Shown: piece by piece, positions 1 through 6,678 of the stretch
How the letters are laid out: each line of letters opens with the position of its first letter
Numbering within the stretch: position 1 is the first letter of the stretch
Assembly: GCA_023269365.1 (NCBI GenBank)
Contig: JAHFTN010000067.1
Location: 1-8,773, forward strand
Source: Chlamydiota bacterium
Lineage (GTDB): Bacteria > Chlamydiota > Chlamydiia > Chlamydiales > Rhabdochlamydiaceae
Direction: 5' to 3'
DNA: 8,773 nucleotides
Translations under genes and position numbers: made by a program
Notes under the pieces: model-generated
What the model was told of the DNA's origin: nothing
The model's input: the letters and a program-made list of their open reading frames with translations, nothing else
The model's database searches: none

Positions 1-73
1 CCCTTATGAGATCAGACGAACAAACCTGAACTGGATTCCTATCCTGTCCATCCTAATATCTTGTTATTTTTTT

Positions 74-113
74 CTTGATTGGGCTGAATCAAGTCCAACT
101 TTTGAGTTTTTTT
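74..113 (+). terminator. Hairpins with T tract, terminator-like on the plus strand
   Basis: A 7-bp perfect stem (CTTGATT 74-80 with AATCAAG 87-93, 6-base loop) is followed by a small 4-bp stem (97-108) that runs into a T tract ending at 113. Read on the plus strand this resembles a weak intrinsic terminator. On the minus strand, the direction of glmS, the 7-bp stem is followed by A residues, so it does not fit glmS termination. It may serve a plus-strand gene ending just left of the window, facing glmS. The assignment is tentative. Confidence 0.3.
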
Positions 114-158
114 GTGTATAGCATCCATTCTGCCTTGGGGGGGATAGAACAAATGCAA

Positions 159-1991
159 CTATTCGACGGTGACGGATTTGGCGAGGTTGCGAGGCTGGTC
201 GATATCGGTGCCTCGCTCTAAAGCGACGTAGTAGGCAAAGAGCTGCCCAGCTACGGAGTAGGGGATGCTGGCAAGGAAGTCGGGAACGAGGGGAAGGTAG
301 ACGACATCTGTCGCAACCTCCTCTATTTCTGTGCATCCAGCCGGGGCAAAGGCAAGGACGGGGGCGCTTCTCGCTCTAATTTCTGTTAGATTGCTGAGCA
401 TCTTTTCTAGCGTATGCATATTTCCGCATAATCCTATGACCGCCAAACTAGGATCGACAAGGGCAATCGGCCCATGTTTCATCTCGCCAGCCGGATAAGC
501 TTGGGCATTGATGTAGCTGATCTCTTTGAGCTTGAGCGCAGCTTCCAGACTCGTGGCATACATATAATGGCGCCCCAAAAAGTACATCTGCTGGTAGCTC
601 GCATACTTCTTAGCTAATTTTTGTAAGGGCTCATGAAGATGAAGCACCTGAGTAATCATTGAGGGCAGACGTTCTATCTCGGTCAAAAATGCCCTTCCCT
701 CTTCTAATCCCATCTGGCGCAACCGCGCCATGTAGAGGACGAACAAAGAAAGAAGCGTCAGCTGACTTGTGAACGCCTTTGTTGAACAGACGCTGACCTC
801 TCTTCCCGCTTGCAAAAACAGAGTGCAATCCGCTTCCCTTGTGAGGGTCGAGTTGCGCACGTTGCAAATTCCGAGCACCTTGGCTCCTTTGGCTTTGACT
901 TCGCGCACCGCTGCAATCGTATCTAAAGTCTCTCCCGACTGGGAGATGGCGATGATCAGTGTTTTTGGAGAAATGAAGGGATTCTTATAGCGAAATTCAG
1001 AGGCGATCTCTGCTCGAGCCGATAGACGTCCCTTGTCTTCGAATAGGGCTGCTATAATTTCTCCTGCATGCCAAGAGGTGCCGCAAGCGAGAATCACAAC
1101 TTTATCAATTTCTTTTAACTCTTTGGCAGAAAAGGTGAGTTCATTGAATACGGCCGTGCCAGAGGAAAAATCGAGCTTGTTATGGAACGTCTGATGCACT
1201 GTTTCTGGCTGTTCAAAGATCTCTTTCAACATGAAATGGGGATACCCATTTTTTGAGATCGCAGAAGCGTCAATCTGAAGTCGTTGCGTGATTTTTGTCA
1301 CTACATTGGAGTTTTTATCTAATACACTGACCTCGGTAGGTGTGATGATCGCCACTTCCCCATTTTCTAAAAAGAACACATCGAGATGAGGATCATCAAA
1401 GGCGTTGGCATCAGAAGAGACAAATGCCTCAAAAGTGAGGGGATTGAAACCCACCGCAATAGGGTTCTCTTTGGCCGCTGCAATGATCTGGTTGGGGTGG
1501 TTTTTATGAATAAGGGCAATCCCCCAAAACCCTTTAAGGTAAGAGAGGGTCTGTTGGACGGCCTTGAGTAGATCCCCCTCGTAACAATCTGCGACGAGCT
1601 GGGCAATTACTTCTGTATCGGTCCCCGAATAAAAAATTTTTCCCTTCGAGCGCAGTCTTTCGCGTAGAGCAGAATGGTTTTCAATAATTCCGTTATGGAC
1701 AACGGCAACAGAGTGGGTCTCATCGAAATGGGGGTGGGCATTTTCCTTGGAGGGCTCCCCATGGGTAGCCCAGCGGGTATGGGCAATCGCAAGCTCAAGG
1801 GATTCTTGCTGTCTTTCTAGAGCAGATTCTAACGCATGGATTTTCCCTATCTCTTTGCAAGCCAGTATTTTGCCTTCAAGGATTCCCGCAAGTCCTGCCG
1901 AGTCATAGCCTCGGTATTCTAGTCGCTTTAACCCTTGAAGACACATCTTCGCGGGGTTACGGGGCCCGACATACCCAAAAATTCCACACAT
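159..1991 (-). CDS. glmS: Glutamine--fructose-6-phosphate aminotransferase (isomerizing)
   Basis: GlmS converts fructose-6-phosphate and glutamine to glucosamine-6-phosphate and glutamate, the first step towards UDP-GlcNAc for lipopolysaccharide and peptidoglycan; it acts in the cytoplasm. At 610 residues it is the full family length. The N-terminal class II glutaminase domain (about 1-220) starts MCGIFGYVG with the catalytic Cys2 exposed after Met removal, then EYRGYDSAG (25-33), HTRWATHG (71-78), a VVHNGIIENH block and SGTDTEV. Two SIS sugar-isomerase domains follow, with ACGTSWHAG and ISQSGETLDT in the first and the GEMKHGPIAL loop in the second. The C-terminus ends AKSVTVE with the conserved lysine K605. 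The ATG is fixed by the need for Cys2, with an AAGG ribosome site about 8 bases upstream. It follows tal after about 74 bases, too short a leader for a glmS ribozyme, so regulation by that route is not expected. No defects seen. Confidence 0.98.
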   Translation of the reverse strand: MCGIFGYVGPRNPAKMCLQGLKRLEYRGYDSAGLAGILEGKILACKEIGKIHALESALERQQESLELAIAHTRWATHGEPSKENAHPHFDETHSVAVVHNGIIENHSALRERLRSKGKIFYSGTDTEVIAQLVADCYEGDLLKAVQQTLSYLKGFWGIALIHKNHPNQIIAAAKENPIAVGFNPLTFEAFVSSDANAFDDPHLDVFFLENGEVAIITPTEVSVLDKNSNVVTKITQRLQIDASAISKNGYPHFMLKEIFEQPETVHQTFHNKLDFSSGTAVFNELTFSAKELKEIDKVVILACGTSWHAGEIIAALFEDKGRLSARAEIASEFRYKNPFISPKTLIIAISQSGETLDTIAAVREVKAKGAKVLGICNVRNSTLTREADCTLFLQAGREVSVCSTKAFTSQLTLLSLFVLYMARLRQMGLEEGRAFLTEIERLPSMITQVLHLHEPLQKLAKKYASYQQMYFLGRHYMYATSLEAALKLKEISYINAQAYPAGEMKHGPIALVDPSLAVIGLCGNMHTLEKMLSNLTEIRARSAPVLAFAPAGCTEIEEVATDVVYLPLVPDFLASIPYSVAGQLFAYYVALERGTDIDQPRNLAKSVTVE

Positions 1992-2013
1992 GTAAAAACC
2001 TTTTTATTAAAAA

Positions 2014-2042
2014 AGTATAAGGAACTATAACAAAACACACAA
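2014..2042 (-). promoter_or_regulatory. Putative sigma-70-type promoter of glmS
   Basis: In the tal-glmS gap the minus strand reads TTGTGT (2042-2037), 17 bases, then TATACT (2019-2014). The -10 box matches the consensus at five of six positions; the -35 box matches only at TTG. The start of transcription would fall about 15-20 bases before the glmS ATG. glmS could also be read through from tal, because no convincing terminator separates them. Confidence 0.35.
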
Positions 2043-2065
2043 TATCTAGGTTGTAAAATAATCCT

Positions 2066-3022
2066 TTACATCCTCTGTGAAATCATCTGCTCGAGCTTGA
2101 CAAGATCTTTGGTGAAGTTGCGGATCCCCTCGGAGAGTTTCTCTGTGGCCATGGCGTCTTCATTGAGCATCCAGCGGAAGGCCTTTTCATCCAAAACGAT
2201 TTTTTCTAGGGGGAGTTTTTGTGCCGCCTGGGCATCGAGCTTTTTCACCACGGCTCCTTCCCCATTTTTAAGCTCTTCTAGGAGTTTGGGTGCAATAGTA
2301 AGTAAGTCGCAGCCCGCAAGCTCGAGGATCTCTTCTTTATTACGGAAACTCGCTCCCATAATCTGGGTTTTAATTCCCCATTTTTTGTAGGCGTTGTAGA
2401 TCTCTGTGACAGAAATGACACCGGGGTCTTTTTCGGGAGGATACCCCTCTTTTCCTTCGTTTTTTTTATACCAGTCTAAAATCCGTCCGACAAAAGGGGA
2501 GATGAGTGTCGCGCCTACCTGGGCGCAGCCGATCGCTTGCGCCATGCTAAATAAAAGAGTCATGTTACAATGGATCCCTTCTTTTTCTAAAATTTTTGCC
2601 GCCTCAATCCCTTCCCATGTTGAAGCGAGCTTAATCAAGATCCGCTTTCTATCGATCCCCGCCTTTTCGTAAAGAGCGATCAGAGTGTGGGCTTTTTTGA
2701 CACTTCCTGCACAGTTAAAAGAGAGGCGCGCATCTACCTCTGTAGAGACTCTTCCTGGCACAATTTTTAAGATCTCAAGGCCAAAATTCACAAAGATCTT
2801 ATCCACGATATGTTCTTTGATCTCGTGAGGGGTTTTCCCCTGCTTTTTGCCCCACTGAATCGCCTCTTCAATGAGAAATTGGTATTCGGGCTTGGAAGAA
2901 GCTGCAAAAATTAAAGAGGGATTGGTCGTGGCATCTGTGGGCAGGTATCTCTTAATCTCTTCGAATTCTCCCGTGTCAGCTACGATGGTTGTGAATTGTT
3001 TGAGTTGATCTAGCTTATGCAT
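2066..3022 (-). CDS. tal: Transaldolase (TalB type)
   Basis: Transaldolase moves a dihydroxyacetone unit from sedoheptulose-7-phosphate to glyceraldehyde-3-phosphate in the non-oxidative pentose phosphate pathway; it is cytosolic. The 318-residue length is that of the TalB-type barrel enzymes. Visible family features are D16 in VADTG, the TDATTNPSL block (29-37), the VSTEVDARLSFN strand (92-103), the Schiff-base lysine K131 in RILIKLASTWEG, then GIHCNMTLLFS, SPFVGRI, QIMGASFRNKEEI and TIAPKLLEEL. The frame could begin 23 codons earlier, but those residues overlap the lipoprotein gene and do not look like transaldolase, whereas the ATG at 3022 gives MHKLDQLKQF and has GAGG five bases upstream. 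It lies 13 bases after the lipoprotein gene, so co-transcription is likely. Its product fructose-6-phosphate is the GlmS substrate. Confidence 0.96.
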   Translation of the reverse strand: MHKLDQLKQFTTIVADTGEFEEIKRYLPTDATTNPSLIFAASSKPEYQFLIEEAIQWGKKQGKTPHEIKEHIVDKIFVNFGLEILKIVPGRVSTEVDARLSFNCAGSVKKAHTLIALYEKAGIDRKRILIKLASTWEGIEAAKILEKEGIHCNMTLLFSMAQAIGCAQVGATLISPFVGRILDWYKKNEGKEGYPPEKDPGVISVTEIYNAYKKWGIKTQIMGASFRNKEEILELAGCDLLTIAPKLLEELKNGEGAVVKKLDAQAAQKLPLEKIVLDEKAFRWMLNEDAMATEKLSEGIRNFTKDLVKLEQMISQRM

Positions 3023-3027
3023 AATAA

Positions 3028-3031
3028 CCTC
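3028..3031 (-). promoter_or_regulatory. Ribosome binding site that decides the tal start
   Basis: The minus strand reads GAGG, five bases, then ATG at 3022. This site favours the 318-residue transaldolase over the longer 341-residue reading. Confidence 0.6.
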
Positions 3032-3035
3032 ATAA

Positions 3036-3521
3036 TTATAAAAAAAATTGAAAAGGATTTTTGAGCGCAAAAGGGTGCAACAACGTGTCAAATTTATGAG
3101 GAAAATCCTCTGGATCTATTGTAGTGCGATAGCCACTCATCGACAAAGTCACTTTTTTGAGGTTTTTGAGTAGGTCAACGAGCAAGTCGGTTGCCTCTTG
3201 GGGAAGAAGGAGGCGCTGTCCCCCTTCGAGTCGGTATGCCATAAAGCGCCACTCCTCGGTTCCTGCCTTAATTATTACAAGAGCTCCTTTGGGGTCTTCG
3301 TTCGACGGGGGGACTGGCCTCGAGTGCACATTTAAATAAGCCCGCACTAGGTCTTGGTGGTGCAAAAATTCCAAATCGATCTCATTCACAGAGTCGCAAG
3401 AGGCATAGGTCAGCTTTGTGGAATTAAAAGAGGTCTCCTCCGAGCGAATCTGTCTGAATGCCCAGGGGCTTGGCTTGTAACAAGAAGAGAGCAGAAACAG
3501 GAGCAAAATGAGGCAGTTCAT
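3036..3521 (-). CDS. Putative lipoprotein of unknown function
   Basis: I do not recognise this 161-residue protein. It starts MNCLILLLFLLSSC, a short hydrophobic signal peptide ending in an LSSC lipobox, so Cys14 would be lipid-modified and the protein anchored to a membrane facing the periplasm. The mature part is hydrophilic and globular, with a YKPSP segment after the lipobox, a GALVIIKAGTEEWRFMAYRL strand region and a leucine-rich helix (LLVDLLKNLKKV) towards the C-terminus. The frame is open eight codons further upstream, but the ATG at 3521 places the signal peptide properly. That ATG is one base after the stop of the upstream secreted-protein gene (TAG-T-ATG) with only a weak ribosome site, which suggests translational coupling. 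Thirteen bases separate it from tal. A partnership with the secreted protein upstream is an inference from this spacing only. Confidence 0.75.
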   Translation of the reverse strand: MNCLILLLFLLSSCYKPSPWAFRQIRSEETSFNSTKLTYASCDSVNEIDLEFLHHQDLVRAYLNVHSRPVPPSNEDPKGALVIIKAGTEEWRFMAYRLEGGQRLLLPQEATDLLVDLLKNLKKVTLSMSGYRTTIDPEDFPHKFDTLLHPFALKNPFQFFL

Positions 3522-3522
3522 A

Positions 3523-3870
3523 CTAGTGGTTATTACCATGTCCACTATTATTTGACACTAAAATGAGTGCCGTGACGGCGACTGCTACAGCGCCTACCGC
3601 GAGAGCGATGTTGGTCCACTGTCTTTTTTTCGCAGCGCTCATCCCTTCTGTCGAGGCTTGTCCCACAGCAGTTCCCTCATCGGCGGGTAGCTCCGCAGGA
3701 GAGGTTGCCGTCTCGGTAGTGTCAGTAGGTTTTGGTGTCTCTTCGATAGGGGTAGAGGGCTGCTCCACGGGGACAGGTTCTGTTGTTACAGATGGAGGCG
3801 TTTGCGCATAGAGAGAAGGGGAGAGGACGATAGATAAAATAATCAAAGAGGTGGAAAGGTATTTTTTCAT
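3523..3870 (-). CDS. Small secreted Pro/Thr-rich protein with a C-terminal membrane segment
   Basis: Function unknown. The 115 residues start MKKYLSTSLIILSIVLSP, a classical Sec signal peptide with likely cleavage after SLYA. Next is a low-complexity region of about 50 residues rich in Pro, Thr, Glu and Ala. A short basic stretch (AAKKRQW) precedes a strongly hydrophobic helix of about 20 residues (NIALAVGAVAVAVTALILVS), and the tail ends in Asn, His and Gly (SGHGNNH). This layout suggests an inner-membrane-anchored protein with a flexible extracytoplasmic linker. The ATG at 3870 has AAGGAA about 8 bases upstream. It is the first gene of the minus-strand group and directly abuts the lipoprotein gene. 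The amino-acid composition is biased, so homology searches may be uninformative. I am confident that it is a gene but cannot name a role. Confidence 0.75.
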   Translation of the reverse strand: MKKYLSTSLIILSIVLSPSLYAQTPPSVTTEPVPVEQPSTPIEETPKPTDTTETATSPAELPADEGTAVGQASTEGMSAAKKRQWTNIALAVGAVAVAVTALILVSNNSGHGNNH

Positions 3871-3909
3871 ACGAAAGTTCCTTAATGGTTTAGAGAAAAA
3901 TTCATTTCG

Positions 3910-3938
3910 ACTTTAGCAAAATTTTGTTCATCTGTAAA
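3910..3938 (-). promoter_or_regulatory. Putative promoter of the secreted protein/lipoprotein/tal group
   Basis: The minus strand shows TTTACA (3938-3933), a 17-base spacer, then TAAAGT (3915-3910), about 40 bases before the ATG at 3870. The -35 box is good and the -10 box matches four of six. The surroundings are AT-rich. This is a pattern match only. Confidence 0.35.
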
Positions 3939-3967
3939 TGGATTATTGTGCTAGACTCTCATGAACT

Positions 3968-4118
3968 TATCCGCAAAGTCGAGTACTCTGTTTTTTAAGT
4001 CTTTTCTAGAAGGATCCCAAGTTGCTTCTTGGCCTACATGGTCAAGTATGTCCTGCGAAGCAGCTCGGAAACCTGCAGAAACATCCTTTAAAAATCAGAG
4101 CACTCGACTTTGCGGATA
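3968..4118. mobile_element. MITE-like foldback element with 21-22 bp terminal inverted repeats
   Basis: Two arms, 3969-3990 and 4096-4117, are reverse complements over 22 bases with one mismatch (A at 3985 against C at 4101). After a one-base mismatch the pairing continues inward over a T/A-rich stretch (3992-3998 with 4088-4094). The element itself would run from TCCGCAAAG (3970) to CTTTGCGGA (4116) and is bordered on each side by TA, as expected for TA-targeting IS630/Tc1-mariner elements, although TA is self-complementary and could be chance. The interior of about 105 bases carries no open frame of note and holds a small hairpin (4017-4032). It lies between divergent genes, so a shared terminator is unlikely. 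No transposase is present in the window; movement would need one elsewhere. It could instead be a structured RNA or regulatory foldback. Confidence 0.55.
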
Positions 4119-4149
4119 GATTCCTCACTCTCTTAAAAGAAGAACAAGG

Positions 4150-4929
4150 ATGCAAAGGTTAAAATTTCTCTTGGCATTTCCTCTTTTGTTAAATGCGTTT
4201 CAAGACTTAAAGCCATTAGAACAGAAGGGCTTTATGGTTGTAGATCAGGTATTTACTCCAGAAGAAATCGAGCAGATCTCTTCTCAGTTCCTCCCCTTCA
4301 AAGACAAAGCCTTTCATCTCATCGAGACGACCCCTTCCCAAGAGAGGGTATTTAGTGAAAACAACAAAGAGACAAGATCTCTCTATTGGAAAACAGAAGA
4401 CGTCTTAATTTTACAGGCGGGCAAGGGGCGCTACGATTTTTTTCAAGGCTTTAAAAAGGGAATTTTCGCTTCTTCTACGGTCATGTGTAATCCCGTCTTA
4501 CAAGAATTGATGGGAAAGCTTCTTGGGGGGGATTTTACACATTATTCGGGGATGATTTATTCTGCAGTGGGCAGCGAAGATCAGTATTGGCATCGAGATA
4601 CATCTACTTTGTCTAACACAGATTCTAGTGGAGAAAAGCTCGTTGGGTTAGACGACTTTTATTTCACAGTGTTAATTCCCATGACAGTTCCTTTTACCCT
4701 AGAAAATGGAACCACCGAATTTTTAGTGGGCTCTCACCGTCTCCCTTCTTCTGAATTTGGGCACTGCACGACAGCTCAGGTTGAAGTCCCTTTGGGATCG
4801 GCATTGGTGTTCAACGGTAAAATTAACCATCGGGGCAGGGGCAATTCTTCTTTGCAAGATCGCCCGGCTTTATACATTGTCTACCATAAAAAGTGGTATA
4901 ACGACCAATACAGAAAAGGAGTGAATTAG
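4150..4929 (+). CDS. PhyH-like Fe(II)/2-oxoglutarate-dependent oxygenase
   Basis: This 259-residue protein fits the phytanoyl-CoA dioxygenase (PhyH) superfamily, cytosolic enzymes that hydroxylate varied small molecules using iron, oxygen and 2-oxoglutarate. The N-terminal EQKGFMVVDQVFTPEEIEQI (24-43) is the usual opening of the fold. The iron-binding set is visible: H148 and D150 in YWHRDT, and the distal H227 in INHRGRGN. ENGTTEFLVGSH (185-196) is the family hallmark before the distal strand, and R238 is a candidate 2-oxoglutarate ligand. The first 17 residues are hydrophobic and may be a short extension rather than part of the fold; the start has only a weak purine-rich site. The substrate is unknown. 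A run of seven G (4525-4531) encodes the Gly126-Gly127 region. The gene starts 31 bases right of the foldback element and is followed after three bases by the SprT-like gene. Confidence 0.85.
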   Translation: MQRLKFLLAFPLLLNAFQDLKPLEQKGFMVVDQVFTPEEIEQISSQFLPFKDKAFHLIETTPSQERVFSENNKETRSLYWKTEDVLILQAGKGRYDFFQGFKKGIFASSTVMCNPVLQELMGKLLGGDFTHYSGMIYSAVGSEDQYWHRDTSTLSNTDSSGEKLVGLDDFYFTVLIPMTVPFTLENGTTEFLVGSHRLPSSEFGHCTTAQVEVPLGSALVFNGKINHRGRGNSSLQDRPALYIVYHKKWYNDQYRKGVN

Positions 4930-4932
4930 GCT

Positions 4933-6015
4933 ATGTTTGTCTATTCGAAAAAAATCATCCAGTTTGTAGAGGAGATAAAACAGACAATTCGAGAGATTTT
5001 GTCGAGAGAAGTGGGTTTAAAAGTGACGCAGGGACGTTTTTACGACAGGAAAGAGAGGAGCTCCTACCCTATCCAAGTGGTGATTTATAACCACAAGAGC
5101 CAGCTTGGGTATTTCGATCCTAATTTCTATGAATTGGGGTTTCATGAGGGGCTTATGCACTCGAATGGTAAGCAGCGTGGCGATGTGATTCGCCATGAGC
5201 TCGCTCACTACATCACCTTTATCAACTATGGGGAAGGGGTTTTGCCACATGGAGCAGAGTTTAAAGCCTTTTGTCAGCAAATGAGATGGGGAGAAGAGGT
5301 GTCTAAAGCGAGCAGCTGTTTAGATGAGCCGGCGCCTCTTGAGGAGAGTGGCATTTTGAGGAAAGTGCAAAAGCTCTTAAGCCTCGCCACAAGCCGCAAT
5401 CAGCACGAGGCAGAACTTGCCCTATCCAAATCGCAACAGCTGCTTTTAAAACACAACATCGATACTCGTTATGTTAGCGATGAGGAGAAGATCTTTCTCA
5501 AGCGGATTTTAAAACAAAAACAAGCTACTGCTAAGATACGCGCGATTGCAAAGATTTTAGAAACCTTCTTTGTGAGCATCGTTTTTCATCGGGGAAAGGG
5601 GTGTATCTACCTTGAAATTATGGGAAATAAGAGCAACGTAGAAGTTGCAGAGTATGTCGCTAAAGTTCTTCAAGATGAGCTAGACAATTTATGGAGCCTC
5701 GCACAGCAAAACACCTCTCTTCGAGGGCTTATTGCTAAAAACTCCTTCTTCTTGGGCCTTGCTAAGGGGTATTGCAATAAAGTCCAAGCTTTGAAAAAAG
5801 ACTACTCGAGTGATATGACACATGCCGTCATGGTGATCGAAAAGCAACTTATCGACGCGAAAGAACTGATTTACCCCCGCCTCTCCTATACCACGAGGAG
5901 AACGGGCCATTGTTCCACTTCTTCTGCGCTAGGTGAGAAGATGGGCCGCCAGCTCAACATCAACCCTGCTTGTACCCACGCCCCAAGAGAAGGTCCTTCT
6001 CTCATAAACCATTGA
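4933..6015 (+). CDS. SprT-like zinc metallopeptidase fused to DUF2786
   Basis: The 360-residue protein has two recognisable parts. Residues 1-125 form a SprT-like peptidase: RHELAHYIT carries the HExxH zinc motif (H88, E89, H92), and PHGAEFKAFCQQMRWG supplies the third ligand H106 in the typical HGxEF context. Related SprT/Spartan proteins cleave DNA-bound proteins, but this activity is not proven here. Residues 138-177 match the DUF2786 pattern (ILRKVQKLLSLA, NQHEAELALSKSQQLLLKHNI). About 180 further residues form the region that usually follows DUF2786, ending with a basic RRTGH stretch and a Gly-containing helix. The usual SprT C-terminal zinc ribbon is not apparent. The ATG at 4933 has AAAGGAG inside the end of the upstream gene, 11 bases away, so the two genes form a likely operon. 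What links the peptidase to the oxygenase is unknown. Confidence 0.88.
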   Translation: MFVYSKKIIQFVEEIKQTIREILSREVGLKVTQGRFYDRKERSSYPIQVVIYNHKSQLGYFDPNFYELGFHEGLMHSNGKQRGDVIRHELAHYITFINYGEGVLPHGAEFKAFCQQMRWGEEVSKASSCLDEPAPLEESGILRKVQKLLSLATSRNQHEAELALSKSQQLLLKHNIDTRYVSDEEKIFLKRILKQKQATAKIRAIAKILETFFVSIVFHRGKGCIYLEIMGNKSNVEVAEYVAKVLQDELDNLWSLAQQNTSLRGLIAKNSFFLGLAKGYCNKVQALKKDYSSDMTHAVMVIEKQLIDAKELIYPRLSYTTRRTGHCSTSSALGEKMGRQLNINPACTHAPREGPSLINH

Positions 6016-6344
6016 CTGTAAATATATAAACTCGATTTTTTACAAAATTCCGCATGAGATCGAAACCGTTACAGAAGTTCCGTTTTCCGAAAAGACGGCT
6101 TAAAATCAACCGAAAGATATAGTGGACTTAAATTGGGGGCAAGGTCAAGGTCATCTCTGACCAACTGTTCACAGCTCTATGGTACAATGACTTGTGTGTT
6201 GGAGTCAAATGAAGAAAGTTGTTGTCGGATGGGATCAATAGGCCTTCACTGTGCCGCTAGAGTGCCATGAGTTTAAAAACCAGTGATGCCCGATCAGCAA
6301 ACCTGTGATTCTTCAGGATGTGGTTTTTATATACGATTGGTAAG
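6016..6344. other. Gene-free spacer between convergent genes
   Basis: No open frame here looks like a protein. Just after the stop at 6015 comes an AT-rich stretch with a T6 run. A 7-bp hairpin with one G-T pair (6080-6098, CCGTTTT / AAAGACGG side) lacks a T tract in either direction. A 5-bp hairpin (GGTCA with TGACC, 6143-6162 region) contains a tandem AAGGTC repeat. On the minus strand a 4-bp hairpin near 6276-6293 is followed by CTGGTTTTT and could be a weak terminator for the membrane-protein gene. The length is generous for a terminator region, so a decayed gene or mobile remnant is possible but not demonstrated. Confidence 0.4.
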
Positions 6345-6677
6345 CTAAAGTTTTCTCTCAATTAATTCGAAGATAAGCGTAATCATCCATATTAATATAG
6401 GTGATGCGCAGTAAATATATGCTCTACGATATTGACATTTTCTGTAATTGGACCACATGAGATAAATGCTAATGGGTATCGATACTGGGATACTATAGAA
6501 TAAAATAACATATACGAGGCCAATCCCAAATGAAAAGAGTTGATGGCAAAATTGTTCATGGACAATCAGCGCTGTTACGCAGTAGATGGGAAAAAAGAAA
6601 AGGTCGACAATGGTTAGAAAAGTTAGCCAACGTTTAACTGGTTTTTTTCTGTCTGATGTCAAGTTGACTGTATCCAT
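6345..6677 (-). CDS. Small three-helix membrane protein, candidate immunity or accessory protein
   Basis: Not recognised by family. The 110 residues contain three hydrophobic helices (about 18-39, 47-75 and 86-103) with basic residues at the N-terminus (RKKPVKR, 10-16), between helices 2 and 3 (YRKCQYRR, 78-85) and at the C-terminus (ERKL). By the positive-inside rule the N-terminus would be cytoplasmic. It begins one base after the stop of the alpha/beta hydrolase gene (TAA-C-ATG), with a distant AAAAGG site inside that gene, so it is probably translationally coupled. Being immediately downstream of putative envelope hydrolases, it could protect the producing cell or help export them; this is positional inference. 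No close neighbour follows it. Confidence 0.65.
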   Translation of the reverse strand: MDTVNLTSDRKKPVKRWLTFLTIVDLFFFPIYCVTALIVHEQFCHQLFSFGIGLVYVILFYSIPVSIPISIYLMWSNYRKCQYRRAYIYCASPILIWMITLIFELIERKL

Positions 6678-6678
6678 G

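Noticed and set aside
64..336. Minus-strand 90-codon open frame at the glmS 3' end
   Set aside because: It overlaps glmS in another frame, is Arg/Ser/Pro-rich with no motif, and looks like a shadow.
1992..2065. glmS ribozyme or riboswitch in the glmS leader
   Set aside because: The gap to tal is only about 74 bases, AT-rich, with none of the structure such an element needs.
3023..3091. N-terminal extension of transaldolase to 341 residues
   Set aside because: The extra residues overlap the lipoprotein gene and are unlike the family, and the ATG at 3022 has a good GAGG site.
3563..3811. Plus-strand Ala/Val/Ser/Thr-rich 82-codon frame
   Set aside because: It is antisense to the Pro/Thr-rich secreted protein, and its odd composition mirrors that gene's repeats.
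6016..6344. Transposase remnant or small gene in the convergent spacer
   Set aside because: Translations in the frames tried are interrupted or featureless; no transposase motif or terminal repeat could be shown.
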